From assembly GCF_900157365.1 (NCBI RefSeq), contig NZ_FUEZ01000003.1:1674001-1738000 (forward strand): DNA of 64,000 nt, read 5' to 3'. Made by a program: the position numbers and the translations under genes. The notes beneath the pieces were generated by a model. That model ran no database searches and was not told the origin of the DNA. It saw only the letters and a program-made list of their open reading frames with translations. The DNA is from Mycobacterium numidiamassiliense. Lineage in GTDB: Bacteria; Actinomycetota; Actinomycetes; Mycobacteriales; Mycobacteriaceae. Of this stretch, positions 26,609 to 35,473 are shown in pieces; the stretch's first letter is position 1, and the number at the start of each line of letters is the position of its first letter.

Positions 26609-27862
26609 CTACGGCGCATCATCCGTGAGCATCTCACGCACTCCTTCGAGGAATCGGCTCGTGGGTGTGTGCCCGCAGGAGACCATGCGCAGCCGGCCAT
26701 CGTAGGTGACGACTCCAGTCACGTACTCCTTGTCGACCTGCGACAGGACGATCGGACCCCAGATGGCCCGCGGCCGCACCGGTCCAAAATCGGCGAAGTT
26801 TCGCACACCCAGGTTGGTCACCATCAGCTCGAACGGCAGCCCGGCGCGGAAGAACTGTTCCGCGGCGGCGTAGTCGGCGTCGACGGGCAGCTGCTGCTCG
26901 ACGATCGTCGAGCCGATCACCTGCGCGCCCGCCGATCGCGCGACGCTCAGTTCCCGGGTGATTTCGCGCGCCTGCGTCCAAAAATCGGTGCCAGCCGCCG
27001 GCTCCATGCCTGTGCGTGCGCTGGCGATGCACAAGCAGCAATTCGGCCCTTGGCCGACGAGCTCCCTGATATTGATCGGGCTGAAGGTGCGGACGAACTC
27101 TTCACCGAATTCGGCGCCACGTACCCGGGAGGCGGCCGCCACGATCGCGGCGTGCACCGTCGTCTGTTCCCGACGACAGCGGTCAACGATGCGCGCGGTC
27201 TCGTCGCCGGTCATCTCGATCCTGTGCACGTACGGCGGTGTGCCGTCGAAGGAACGGATGGAGCTCGGCACGGCCATGCGCGGGTCGTCGGCGTCCAGGG
27301 ACACCTCATCGGCGCCAGATGCATCGAGCTCACGAGTCACCAAGTCTTCCAACGACATCGGCAGTGGTAGTGGTATCGCCGCTTCGCCGTTGAGCGCGGC
27401 CAGCAGGTCGTTGAGTACCAACACCGACGAAATCCCGTCGGCAACGACGTGGTCGAACGTCAGCAGCAAGGTCGATGTCGTCCCTTGAGTGGCAAGAGTT
27501 GCCCGCATCAACGGGGCGGCCAGACGGCCGAACGGCCGCGTGAGCTCGTCGGCCGCGAGCAGCTGCCAGTCCTGGGCATAGTCGCGATGGAGTGTCAGAT
27601 CGATCGGCGGCACCGTGTCGGCCCGCTAAAACGCAGGACCCAGGTGCCGATCGTCTTCCACATGCGCTGACAACATCGGATGTCGGCGCTGTGCGGCATC
27701 GAGCGCGTCCCGTACCCGCTGCGCGTCGAGGGCGATATCGAACTCGGCAGCCAGGAGAAAATGTGCTGGGTTGCGTTCGGTGTAACGCCAGAAGAAGCGT
27801 TCCAGGGGCCCCAGCGCCCGCAGATACGTGGTGGTTGCCGTTGCAGTGGTGGTGCGTGTCAC
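26609..27862 (-). pseudogene. PapA/condensation-domain acyltransferase split by an in-frame amber codon
   Basis: Two open frames in the same phase make one protein of about 417 residues interrupted by TAG at 27628-27626. The N-terminal 78 residues (GPLERFFWRYTERNPAHFLLAAEFD...VEDDRHLGPAF) are followed directly by TAG and then RADTVPPIDLTLHRDYAQDW. The rest carries the acyltransferase motif DHVVADG (HxxxDG) and the late NIRELVG and SQVDKEYVTGVV segments. Homologues such as PapA5 esterify polyketide-derived lipids. The N-terminal piece starts at GTG 27862. The larger 3' piece keeps the catalytic motif and has possible internal starts near 27613, so partial function cannot be excluded. A Tyr codon turned to TAG, or a sequencing error, would explain the break. 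Confidence 0.8.
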
Positions 27863-28125
27863 TTTTCCGTACCCTCCCCGAAATCGCCTACCGCCATTGC
27901 GGCGGATTCACCCACCGCGCAGCGTCGCGTGATGTGTTCAGGCGTCCTGTAACTCACGACGGTGAACGCCGCCGAGGGGTTCAACTCCTGCGGTGACCGC
28001 CGCAATACGTAGCCGACATCACCAGCCTGACCTCGCGAGATCGCCTCGCCAACAACGCATTGCACGTGACAACTGTGATTCGCATCAGGAACTGGCGGGA
28101 ATAACTCCCTGGACGGCGCCGTCAT
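27859..28125 (-). CDS. small hypothetical protein coupled to the acyltransferase relic
   Basis: This is an 88-residue reading frame whose TGA overlaps the GTG start of the PapA-type gene (GTGA), suggesting translational coupling. It contains three Cys, two of them close together (SCHVQCVVGE), and a mid segment YVLRRSPQELNPSAAFTVVSYRTPEH. I recognise no family. The ATG has only a weak GCGGGA ahead of it. It fills most of the 308-bp space before the divergent MFS gene; the remaining part (28126-28170) is promoter-sized. Confidence 0.4.
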   Translation of the reverse strand: MTAPSRELFPPVPDANHSCHVQCVVGEAISRGQAGDVGYVLRRSPQELNPSAAFTVVSYRTPEHITRRCAVGESAAMAVGDFGEGTEK

Positions 28126-28170
28126 TCCCGCGCGTGTGGGTCGTTTGGCAGATCAAGTGAGGAGGGACCT

Positions 28171-29412
28171 GTGGCCTCGTCGAATGTGACAATCGGTCCA
28201 ACGCGACGGGACGCCGTCATGACCGATGAGCCTGACGGGCAAGCCAGACCCGGTGCGAACCAGCGCCTGTTCGCCGGATTGTTGGCACTCCTGCTCGCGA
28301 CGGGCTGGGCGGCCAACCATTTCGCCGGGCTGATCCCGGCGATGAGCGAACGACAGCACCTCAGTCGCAGCACGCTCGACGCCGTCTTCGGTGTCTACGC
28401 GCTCGGGCTACTGCCCGGCCTGCTGATCGGCGGTCGTACCTCGGATGCGGTCGGGCGTCGACCCGTGGCCTGGGTCGGGTCGATCGTCAATCTGGCCGGC
28501 ACGCTGGCGATGCTGATGTCGCAGCGTCCGGATGTGCTGCTGGTGGGCCGCCTGGTCGTGGGACTGGGGGTGGGCCTGGTCATCAGCTCCTGTACCGCGT
28601 GGGCCTCCGACCTGAAAGGGCCCGCCGGAGCAGCCGTCGCCGGGGCCGTCCTGACCGCGGGTTTCGCGGTCGGGCCCTTCGCCGCGGGCGCGATCGCGTC
28701 GATGGGAGCGTCCGGGGTGTGGGTGTCGTTCCTCGTCGCTGCCGTCATTGTCATCGCGGCGGCGGCCGTGACGGTCCTGGCCGCCCGGCGCGTGGCCACG
28801 GACGCACCGATAACCCCGAGTGGTCCCCAGCCGGAGTCGGCGGCGGATCAGGGCGTCGCGCGGGCATTGAGTTGGGCGATACCGTTGGCGCCCTGGGCGT
28901 TTGCCTCGGCGACCCTGGCATTCGTCACAATCCCTACCCACATGCACACTCCCCTGGCGGCTCCCCTGGCCGCCGGGACCGCTGCGCTGATCACCAACGG
29001 CGTCAGCGGGATCATTCAGCTGGTCGCCCGCGCGCGGCGCTGGGGACCGCAAGCCGGCACCACCGGAGCGGTGCTGGCCGCGCTCGGCTATGCGGCAACC
29101 GCGGCGGCACCGCAGCCCATCCCGTTGGGCGTGGGTGTGTCGCTCATGGTGGTCCTCGGGTGCGCATCCGGGCTGGTGCTTCGCGAGGGCCTGATTGACC
29201 TGGAAGCCGCTGCGCCGCAACATCTTCGCGGTGCGCTAACCGGGGCCTTCTATACCGTGAGCTATATCGGCTTCGGCCTACCGATGCTGTTGAGCTCGCT
29301 CGGTTCGGCGCACGCGTCGATGATCATCCTGGGTGTGATGGCGGCGCTGGCGGCGGCGACAGCGGTCGGTCGAGCTGCGCGGCTACGACGAGACAGCCAC
29401 CGGCAGAACTGA
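28171..29412 (+). CDS. MFS transporter
   Basis: This is a 413-residue major facilitator with 12 predicted helices. The first helix is FAGLLALLLATGWAANHFAGLIP. The loop 2-3 signature GGRTSDAVGRRPV follows the third hydrophobic stretch. The central loop (about residues 215-235) is hydrophilic, and the second half repeats the pattern. The substrate is unknown; a drug or metabolite efflux role is the family default. The GTG at 28171 has GAGGAGGGA 5 bases upstream, one of the clearest ribosome sites here. A methionine at residue 17 is the alternative start. Confidence 0.85.
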   Translation: MASSNVTIGPTRRDAVMTDEPDGQARPGANQRLFAGLLALLLATGWAANHFAGLIPAMSERQHLSRSTLDAVFGVYALGLLPGLLIGGRTSDAVGRRPVAWVGSIVNLAGTLAMLMSQRPDVLLVGRLVVGLGVGLVISSCTAWASDLKGPAGAAVAGAVLTAGFAVGPFAAGAIASMGASGVWVSFLVAAVIVIAAAAVTVLAARRVATDAPITPSGPQPESAADQGVARALSWAIPLAPWAFASATLAFVTIPTHMHTPLAAPLAAGTAALITNGVSGIIQLVARARRWGPQAGTTGAVLAALGYAATAAAPQPIPLGVGVSLMVVLGCASGLVLREGLIDLEAAAPQHLRGALTGAFYTVSYIGFGLPMLLSSLGSAHASMIILGVMAALAAATAVGRAARLRRDSHRQN

Positions 29413-29413
29413 T

Positions 29414-30295
29414 TCAGCGCGTTCGCGTAGCGCCGAAGAACTTCGAGCGCAGCAAGCGGTCGAAGACCGGCGGCAGTCCCTGGAACGGGCGGCCGTATTC
29501 GTTGGCGGCCTTGTCCACCAGATCGACGCCGACGACGTCCCAACCCTGTTTGGTGAGCCAGTCTTTGGTATCGATGCGCGCATCGTCGTACCACAGCTGG
29601 GCGACGGGAGGCTGCGCACTGAGCTGACTGATCGTAGGTATGCTGTCGGCGAACTCCTTCGCCTCGCCCGGGTCCGGCCCCAGTTCGACGGCAACGTGGC
29701 TGCCCACCGCGGACAACTCGTGCAGCTTCTCGAACAGCGCATCCTGCGCGGCCCCAGGCAGGTACGGCAGCAGCCCCTCCAGCGCCCACGCCGTCGGCTG
29801 CCCGGGATCGAAACCCCCCTCGATCAAGGCTGCAGCCCAGTCGTCGCGCAGGTCGGTGGCAATCGCAACACGCCGGGTCGACGGCTGGGCGCCCCGCTGA
29901 TCAAGCACCTGCTGCTTGAATTCCAGCACCCGCGGCTGATCGACTTCGAAAACCGTGCAATCGGGCGGCCACGCCAATCGGTAAGCGCGGCAATCCAATC
30001 CGGCTGCCAGGATGACGGCCTGCCCTACCCGGGCCCGGGCGAAGAAGCCGTCGAAGAACCGGGTCCGGACGCCCACCCACTGGGCATTGAACGCCGCGGC
30101 GCTGCTCAGATCGGTATTGGCCACTGCGGCAGCCAGATTCGGTTCACCGGCGGCCGCGACGAAGCCGGCCGCGAAGTCATCGTTGGCCAGTGGCGGGTCG
30201 AGCGCGGCGTCGAGCGCACGTGCGGCGCAGACCGCCAGCGCCGTGAAGCCCACACTCGTCACGATGTCCCAGGTATCACCGGCAGCACGGGGCAC
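29414..30295 (-). CDS. class I SAM-dependent methyltransferase (mycobacterial LCMT-like family)
   Basis: The 293-residue protein is one of the large mycobacterial family of putative SAM methyltransferases related to leucine carboxyl methyltransferase. Signature parts are DTWDIVTSVGFTALAVCAARALD, VGVRTRFFDGFFARA, QAVILAAGLDCRAYRL (SAM loop), VFEVDQPRVLEFKQ (acidic residue for ribose), and PTAWALEGLLPYLPGAAQD. The target is unknown. The GTG at 30295 has GGGGAGG 6 bases upstream. It shares the family with the gene at 38417. It converges on the MFS gene with the stops almost touching. Confidence 0.9.
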   Translation of the reverse strand: MPRAAGDTWDIVTSVGFTALAVCAARALDAALDPPLANDDFAAGFVAAAGEPNLAAAVANTDLSSAAAFNAQWVGVRTRFFDGFFARARVGQAVILAAGLDCRAYRLAWPPDCTVFEVDQPRVLEFKQQVLDQRGAQPSTRRVAIATDLRDDWAAALIEGGFDPGQPTAWALEGLLPYLPGAAQDALFEKLHELSAVGSHVAVELGPDPGEAKEFADSIPTISQLSAQPPVAQLWYDDARIDTKDWLTKQGWDVVGVDLVDKAANEYGRPFQGLPPVFDRLLRSKFFGATRTR

Positions 30296-30391
30296 AACGG
30301 CCTCCCCTCGTCAGAGCAAGCATGTCGACGTTTTCGTTCGCACAACTAACGACACTGTACGCCGGAAGGCGCACGGCTCGACGACGACCAA

Positions 30392-33307
30392 TTATTCGCC
30401 TGGTGGCGACACCGTCACCGCGTCACCCGGATGCTGTTGGCCAAGCAGCTCAGCGTGACCGACCTCCGGAAGATTGCTCTCGGTCCCGCTGCGCTTCGTC
30501 GGCTTCTTCTTCCCCGGCTTCTGCGACTCAGGCGCTGCCCGCACCCCGGACCGGTGGCCGTTGAGCGGCAACCCCACCGACTCGGCCACTATTTCGATGG
30601 CCTTCTCGGTGTACACGCGATAGCCGAAATTCGGTAGGTAGCCATGGATTTCGGGCGTGTCGAGGTCGCGCATGAATTGCAGAATCTCGCGGCTGAACAC
30701 CTGGCCGGGCACCAGCACCGGAAAGCCTGGCGGGTAGGGCGTCACGAAAGTGGCTGACACGATGTCGATTCCAGCGTCCAGCCGCTCGTCGATCTGCTCG
30801 CCGCTCAGGTACTCACAATTCGTGTCGTCATAGGAGAGGTAGAACGCCGGGCGGACGTCGCCCTCGGGCGTCGGCTCGGTCCCGCTGTGGTCCAGGAACG
30901 CGGGGTGAAAGCCACTGAAATCGGGCAGCGGAACCGGTTGCTTCGTCAGCCGGTGCACCGCCCGCTCGAAATGTTCACGCTCGCCAAGGCTCATCTCGGA
31001 AATATTTTCGTCCAGCTCGCGGGCGATACTGACCAGAACCTCCACCAGGAATGCGACCGAGCTACGCGTGGTGCCGATGTTGGTCATGAACAGCACGCTG
31101 TTGCGCGACGTCTTGTTGATCTGAATTCCGTAGCGGTCCATCAGCTGTTGGCGCTTGAATGTGTCGCCGTCGTATCCGGTGTTGCCGATGAACAGGGTGA
31201 TTCGCGACGGGTCGAGCACGAACTCGTCCTGATCCCAGGCCGCCATCATGTTGCGCAGGCCCGAGCGCAGCGGCTGCTCGATGGCCGACGGCCGGAAACT
31301 CTCCGGAATCAGATCCGACGTACGAAGGCAGCGCATGTACTTACTGAGCAACGGATGGTTGTCGATCGCGTCGCGCAATTGCATCGCGTTCTCAATCTGC
31401 CGCTGCACCAGTTCAACACCCTCGAGTGCGACCTGCCGGCGACCCAGATCCAACGACGCGAGGATCTGATAGTTGGGCGAGGTTGAGGTGTGCGCCATGT
31501 AGGCCTCGTGAAAAGGCTCGGCGACCTTCTGGTCGAAGTCCTGGTCGAAGACGTGGATCATCGAACCCTGCCTCAGCGCGGTCAGCGTCTTGTGCGTCGA
31601 CTGTGTCGCGTACACCCGTACCCGCGCCCGAGCCGGGTCGGGAATGAGGCGACGCTCCAAAAGCGCTTCATCACTTGCTGTTTCGGGGTTTCCGGCCGCG
31701 AGGTACTCCTCGTAGTGGCGCTTGCAGTCCGCATCCTGCAACTTCTCGCGCAGCGCCCGTGCCGACGCCATCGCGGTGCGGGTGCGATACACCGGGTGGA
31801 AGCGGGCGAACGCGAACCACGCCTCGTCCCACAAGAACACGAGGTCGGGCTTGATGGCGAGGCACTCTTCCATCACCCGCTGGACGTCGTACACGACGCC
31901 GTCGAATGTGCAGTTCGTCAGCGACATCATCTTGACGCGGTCGAGCTTCCCCGCGCGCTTCAGCGCCAGCAACTTGGACTTGATCTCACGGAGCGACACC
32001 GCGCCGTACATGGAGTAGTCGTTGAGCGGATACGCCTCCAAATAAACGACATTCGCGCCCGCCATCATCATCCCGTAGTGATGCGACTGATGGCAGTTGC
32101 GGTCCAGCAGCACGATGTCGCCGGGCGCCACCAGCGCCTGGGTGACGATCTTGTTGGCCGTCGAGGTTCCGTTGGTGACGAAGTATGTGTGGCGAGACCC
32201 ATAGGCCTGCGCGGCGAGTTGTTGGGCCTCGCGCAGCGGCCCGGTGGGTTCGAGCAGCGAGTCCAGGCCACCGCAAGTCGCCGACGTCTCGGCCATGAAC
32301 ACGTCCAGGCCGTAGAAGCCCACCATGTCCTTGATCCAGTGCGAGTTGACGATCGACTTGCCTTGCGAAATCGGCAGGGCGTGAAAGACACCCGTGGGTC
32401 GGTGGCTGTATTGCTTGAGCGCGCTGAAGAACGGCGTGCGGTAGCGGGCCTCCACGCCCTGCAGGATCGACAGGTGCAGTTCCAGCATGCCTTCCCTGGC
32501 GTGGAACACCCGGCGGAAGTACTTGCCCAGCCGACCGGCGATGTCCTCCACGTCGATCTCGGTCATCAGGTAGAGGTCGAGCTCGGGCCGCAGGTTCGAC
32601 AGCGAGACCGCGAGAATCTGTGCGCGCTCCTCGGGTGACTGGTGGTCGGCCAGGTCGTGCGACACGCCAGTGTCGACGAACTCGGACAGGGTGGACAGGT
32701 CGCGGGTCGACTGGTGGGAGAACCGCCGCCGGATCACTGCCGCCTGCAGGTTGACGTTGAGCCGCGCCGCGATCAGGGCCTCGTCGCCGCTGGACACCAC
32801 CACGAGCTCGTAGACGAACTCGTCGTCCGGACGCCGCCACTTGCGCACCTCGTTGCGCAGCGCCCGCTCCTGGTCTTCGGTCATTTTTTCGACGACGAGC
32901 ACTTCGAAATAGGGGCGGTCGCGCTGCGGCGACGGTTCCTCGAGCCGGCGCGGATCGGACGGAAACATGTCCAGCTCGTCGGCACCGGCGTTGTCCACGT
33001 CCCCGGTCCGGTACGACTCGGTGGTCAGCGCCCGGTTGATCCGCACCAGCGTCTGGGCGAACTTGTCGTAGTTGCCCGAGGCGAAAAGCCGTGAGATCCG
33101 CGCGAATTGGGGCCAGCCGGGATAGGCCCAGTAGGGTTCGAGGGTGCTCAGCCGCTCTAGCAATTCGCGGCAAATATCGATGTACTTTTCCCGCAACTCC
33201 CCCGTCGTGGTCGGCCGCGTCAGGCGATCGGCGGCTTCCTCCAGTCGACACCACGAGTCGCTGCGGACCTGCCACAGGCTGTTGTACGCACGCAAGTGTT
33301 CTGTCAT
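30392..33307 (-). CDS. Orn/Lys/Arg family PLP-dependent decarboxylase
   Basis: This large fold-type I decarboxylase has about 971 residues, the size of the mycobacterial Rv2531c type. It has an N-terminal helical and wing region, then the PLP domain with NGTSTANKIVTQAL and LLDRNCHQSHHYGMMMAG. Next come VFLWDEAWFAFARFHP (Asp to the pyridine nitrogen) and the Schiff-base lysine in QSTHKTLTALRQGS. The C-terminal domain ends in a Lys/Pro-rich tail (QKPGKKKPTKRSG) of low complexity. It decarboxylates a basic amino acid to a polyamine precursor; which one is not evident. The ATG at 33307 follows AAGGAAAAGAGG. The frame to 33523 upstream is non-coding. Confidence 0.9.
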   Translation of the reverse strand: MTEHLRAYNSLWQVRSDSWCRLEEAADRLTRPTTTGELREKYIDICRELLERLSTLEPYWAYPGWPQFARISRLFASGNYDKFAQTLVRINRALTTESYRTGDVDNAGADELDMFPSDPRRLEEPSPQRDRPYFEVLVVEKMTEDQERALRNEVRKWRRPDDEFVYELVVVSSGDEALIAARLNVNLQAAVIRRRFSHQSTRDLSTLSEFVDTGVSHDLADHQSPEERAQILAVSLSNLRPELDLYLMTEIDVEDIAGRLGKYFRRVFHAREGMLELHLSILQGVEARYRTPFFSALKQYSHRPTGVFHALPISQGKSIVNSHWIKDMVGFYGLDVFMAETSATCGGLDSLLEPTGPLREAQQLAAQAYGSRHTYFVTNGTSTANKIVTQALVAPGDIVLLDRNCHQSHHYGMMMAGANVVYLEAYPLNDYSMYGAVSLREIKSKLLALKRAGKLDRVKMMSLTNCTFDGVVYDVQRVMEECLAIKPDLVFLWDEAWFAFARFHPVYRTRTAMASARALREKLQDADCKRHYEEYLAAGNPETASDEALLERRLIPDPARARVRVYATQSTHKTLTALRQGSMIHVFDQDFDQKVAEPFHEAYMAHTSTSPNYQILASLDLGRRQVALEGVELVQRQIENAMQLRDAIDNHPLLSKYMRCLRTSDLIPESFRPSAIEQPLRSGLRNMMAAWDQDEFVLDPSRITLFIGNTGYDGDTFKRQQLMDRYGIQINKTSRNSVLFMTNIGTTRSSVAFLVEVLVSIARELDENISEMSLGEREHFERAVHRLTKQPVPLPDFSGFHPAFLDHSGTEPTPEGDVRPAFYLSYDDTNCEYLSGEQIDERLDAGIDIVSATFVTPYPPGFPVLVPGQVFSREILQFMRDLDTPEIHGYLPNFGYRVYTEKAIEIVAESVGLPLNGHRSGVRAAPESQKPGKKKPTKRSGTESNLPEVGHAELLGQQHPGDAVTVSPPGE

Positions 33308-33490
33308 GACGGCCTCTTTTCCTTCGCGGGCGACTCCGCTCGGGTCAAGGCTTGCAGACCCAGCCCGCCCACCGGTGGCCAGAAGACAAACACTACGTGT
33401 CCTTCGCTTTACGGCCCGGGCACGCGAAGGTAAACGGCGCCGACAGCGCCGCGGGAATGAAGTTGGGCACCAATCGGTTCGTGCTATCCG

Positions 33491-34576
33491 ATGAAGTTTC
33501 TCTTGATCACGCTGATCACTCATAATCCCGATCCGGTTTCGGGTGAGAAGAAAAGCCCGGCGCAGCGGCTACATGATGTCGTCGACAAGGCAGTGCTGGC
33601 CGAGGAGCTGGGATTCGACGGGTTCGCGGTCGGCGAGCGGCACGAGGATCCGTTCATCTCGTCGTCCCCGCCGGTGGTGCTGAGCAACATCGCGGCGCGC
33701 ACGTCGAAAATCAGTTTGTTCACCGGGGTTACGACCTTGAGCCTGCTCGATCCCGTTCGCGCCTTCGAGGACTATTCGACGCTGGACAACCTGTCCGGTG
33801 GCCGGCTCGAGCTGATCATCGGCAAGGGCAACGGTGCGGCACAGGCCGAGTTGTTCCACGTGACGACCGACGATCAATGGGAGCGCAACCGCGAGGGCTA
33901 CGAGCTATTCCGTCTGCTCTGGGACAGCGACGACGTCACGTGGTCGGGCCGGTTTCGGCCGCCGCTCGTCCACGCCAAGACACTCCCCCGCCCGTTGCAG
34001 AGCCGGATTCGGATCTGGCACGGCAGCGCAACGAGCAAGGATTCGGTCGACCTCGCGGCTCGTCATGGTGACCCGCTCTTCTCCGCCAACGTCAGCCATC
34101 CTGTCGAGCCGTACGCCGAGTTGGTTCGCCACTATCGCCAGCGGTGGGAGTTCTACGGCCACCGGCCCGAGGACGCTCTCGTCGGCGCCGGTACCGCGGG
34201 GTTCTGCGTCACCCGCACATCGCAGGAGGCGGTGTCCACGTACCGGCCCATGTTCGAGGCACGCCTGGCGTTCGCGCGCCGCGCTGGGATTCCGGCAGTG
34301 TTCGAATCGATCGAGGATTTCGTCGAGCGAAGCTCGGCGCTGATCGGCAGTCCCGAGCGGGTGATCGACAAGGTGGGTCGCTACCACGAGCAGCTCGGAC
34401 ACGAGGTGATGCACTTGTCCGCCGATGCGGACGGGGTGACGCCCGCCGCGCAGCGTCGTAGCCTTGAACTGTTCCAGTCCGAGGTGGCACCGTGCCTTCG
34501 GGAACGCATTCCCAGCAGGCCGCTCATCGCGCAGTCGGTTCCGAATGATGTTGTGTTCGTTCGACAAAGCACGTAG
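33491..34576 (+). CDS. LLM class flavin-dependent oxidoreductase
   Basis: This 361-residue luciferase-like protein starts MKFLLITLITHNPDP and continues LAEELGFDGFAVGERHEDPFISSSPPVVLSNIAARTSKISLFTG. SGGRLELIIGKGNGA and PLQSRIRIWHGSATSKDSVDLAARHGDPLFSAN follow, all typical of bacterial luciferase-like monooxygenases. The ATG at 33491 diverges from the decarboxylase gene. A DUF1684 gene follows 13 bp later, so the two are likely co-transcribed. Substrate unknown. Confidence 0.87.
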   Translation: MKFLLITLITHNPDPVSGEKKSPAQRLHDVVDKAVLAEELGFDGFAVGERHEDPFISSSPPVVLSNIAARTSKISLFTGVTTLSLLDPVRAFEDYSTLDNLSGGRLELIIGKGNGAAQAELFHVTTDDQWERNREGYELFRLLWDSDDVTWSGRFRPPLVHAKTLPRPLQSRIRIWHGSATSKDSVDLAARHGDPLFSANVSHPVEPYAELVRHYRQRWEFYGHRPEDALVGAGTAGFCVTRTSQEAVSTYRPMFEARLAFARRAGIPAVFESIEDFVERSSALIGSPERVIDKVGRYHEQLGHEVMHLSADADGVTPAAQRRSLELFQSEVAPCLRERIPSRPLIAQSVPNDVVFVRQST

Positions 34577-34589
34577 GTAAGTGAGGATC

Positions 34590-35357
34590 ATGACTAGTAG
34601 CGCAGATACCACAGTAGGAACGTTCGAGGCGGCGTGGAACCACTGGCACGCTGAGCGGGAACGCTCTTACGCCGACCCGCTCGGCTGGGTCAGCCTCACC
34701 GGCTTGTACTGGATCACCGAAGAATTCGAGACGGTCGCCGACCTTCCGGGACGCTGGCGGGCCGACCGCGAGGCGGTGTACGTCGAGGGCATCGACGGAA
34801 CCGACCGGCTGGAACCAGTCGAAGGCGCACCGGGATTGCTCGTGCAGGCCGGTGACCGCCGCATCGAGGTGATCCGCCGAACGGGGTCGGTCGCGTTGCG
34901 GGTGCATGATCCGAAATCGCCACATCTCAAGGCGTACAACGGTATTCCCGCTTACGCCCCGAGTGAGACGTGGCGGGTCGTCGGCAACTTCACACCGTAT
35001 GCCGAGCCGAGGGTCGTCACCACCGGCGCCGTCGTCGAGGGGCTCGAGCACCACCTGCGCGCCGTCGGCGCCATCGACTTCGAACTGGCGGGCACCACGT
35101 CGCAGCTGATCGCTTTCGGGGACGCGTCGTCCGGCTTGCGCATCCTCTTCACCGACGCCACCAGCGGGTTGACGACATACCCTGGCGCCCGGGTGCTTTC
35201 GCTCGATGCCCCCGACGCCGACGGGACGGTGACGCTCGACTTCAACCGTGCGGCCAACCTGCCGTGCGCATTCACCGACTATGCGACCTGCCCCGTGGCA
35301 CCCACCGAGAACAGGCTTGCCGTCGCCGTGGAGGCCGGCGAAAAGACTCCGCGATGA
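34590..35357 (+). CDS. DUF1684 domain protein
   Basis: The 255-residue protein carries the DUF1684 pattern. An N-terminal W...ERERSYADPLGWVSLTGLYWI segment is followed by a beta-rich middle. The conserved C-terminal block is LDFNRAANLPCAFTDYATCPVAPTENRLAVAVEAGEK, with its CAFTxYATCPxxPxENRL signature. The function of the family is not established. The ATG at 34590 lies 5 bases after GTGAGG. It follows the LLM gene closely, and a link to the same pathway is inferred. Confidence 0.85.
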   Translation: MTSSADTTVGTFEAAWNHWHAERERSYADPLGWVSLTGLYWITEEFETVADLPGRWRADREAVYVEGIDGTDRLEPVEGAPGLLVQAGDRRIEVIRRTGSVALRVHDPKSPHLKAYNGIPAYAPSETWRVVGNFTPYAEPRVVTTGAVVEGLEHHLRAVGAIDFELAGTTSQLIAFGDASSGLRILFTDATSGLTTYPGARVLSLDAPDADGTVTLDFNRAANLPCAFTDYATCPVAPTENRLAVAVEAGEKTPR

Positions 35358-35392
35358 GCCGGGGCCCGCGGTAGCGGCCGTTTGCGCCTGGA

Positions 35393-35406
35393 TATAGTCG
35401 ACTATA
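35393..35406. promoter_or_regulatory. perfect 14-bp palindrome, candidate operator of the MFS gene
   Basis: TATAGTCGACTATA is a perfect palindrome in the 116-bp gap between the DUF1684 gene and the MFS gene, 68 bp upstream of the MFS GTG. Its position and AT-rich arms suit a MarR- or PadR-type repressor site overlapping a promoter. No regulator gene is adjacent. Confidence 0.5.
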
Positions 35407-35473
35407 CTTAGCTGACTCGGCGGACGACGCGATCACGTCGATCGGTGGGCGGATTCAACCGTGAGGCGGATCA

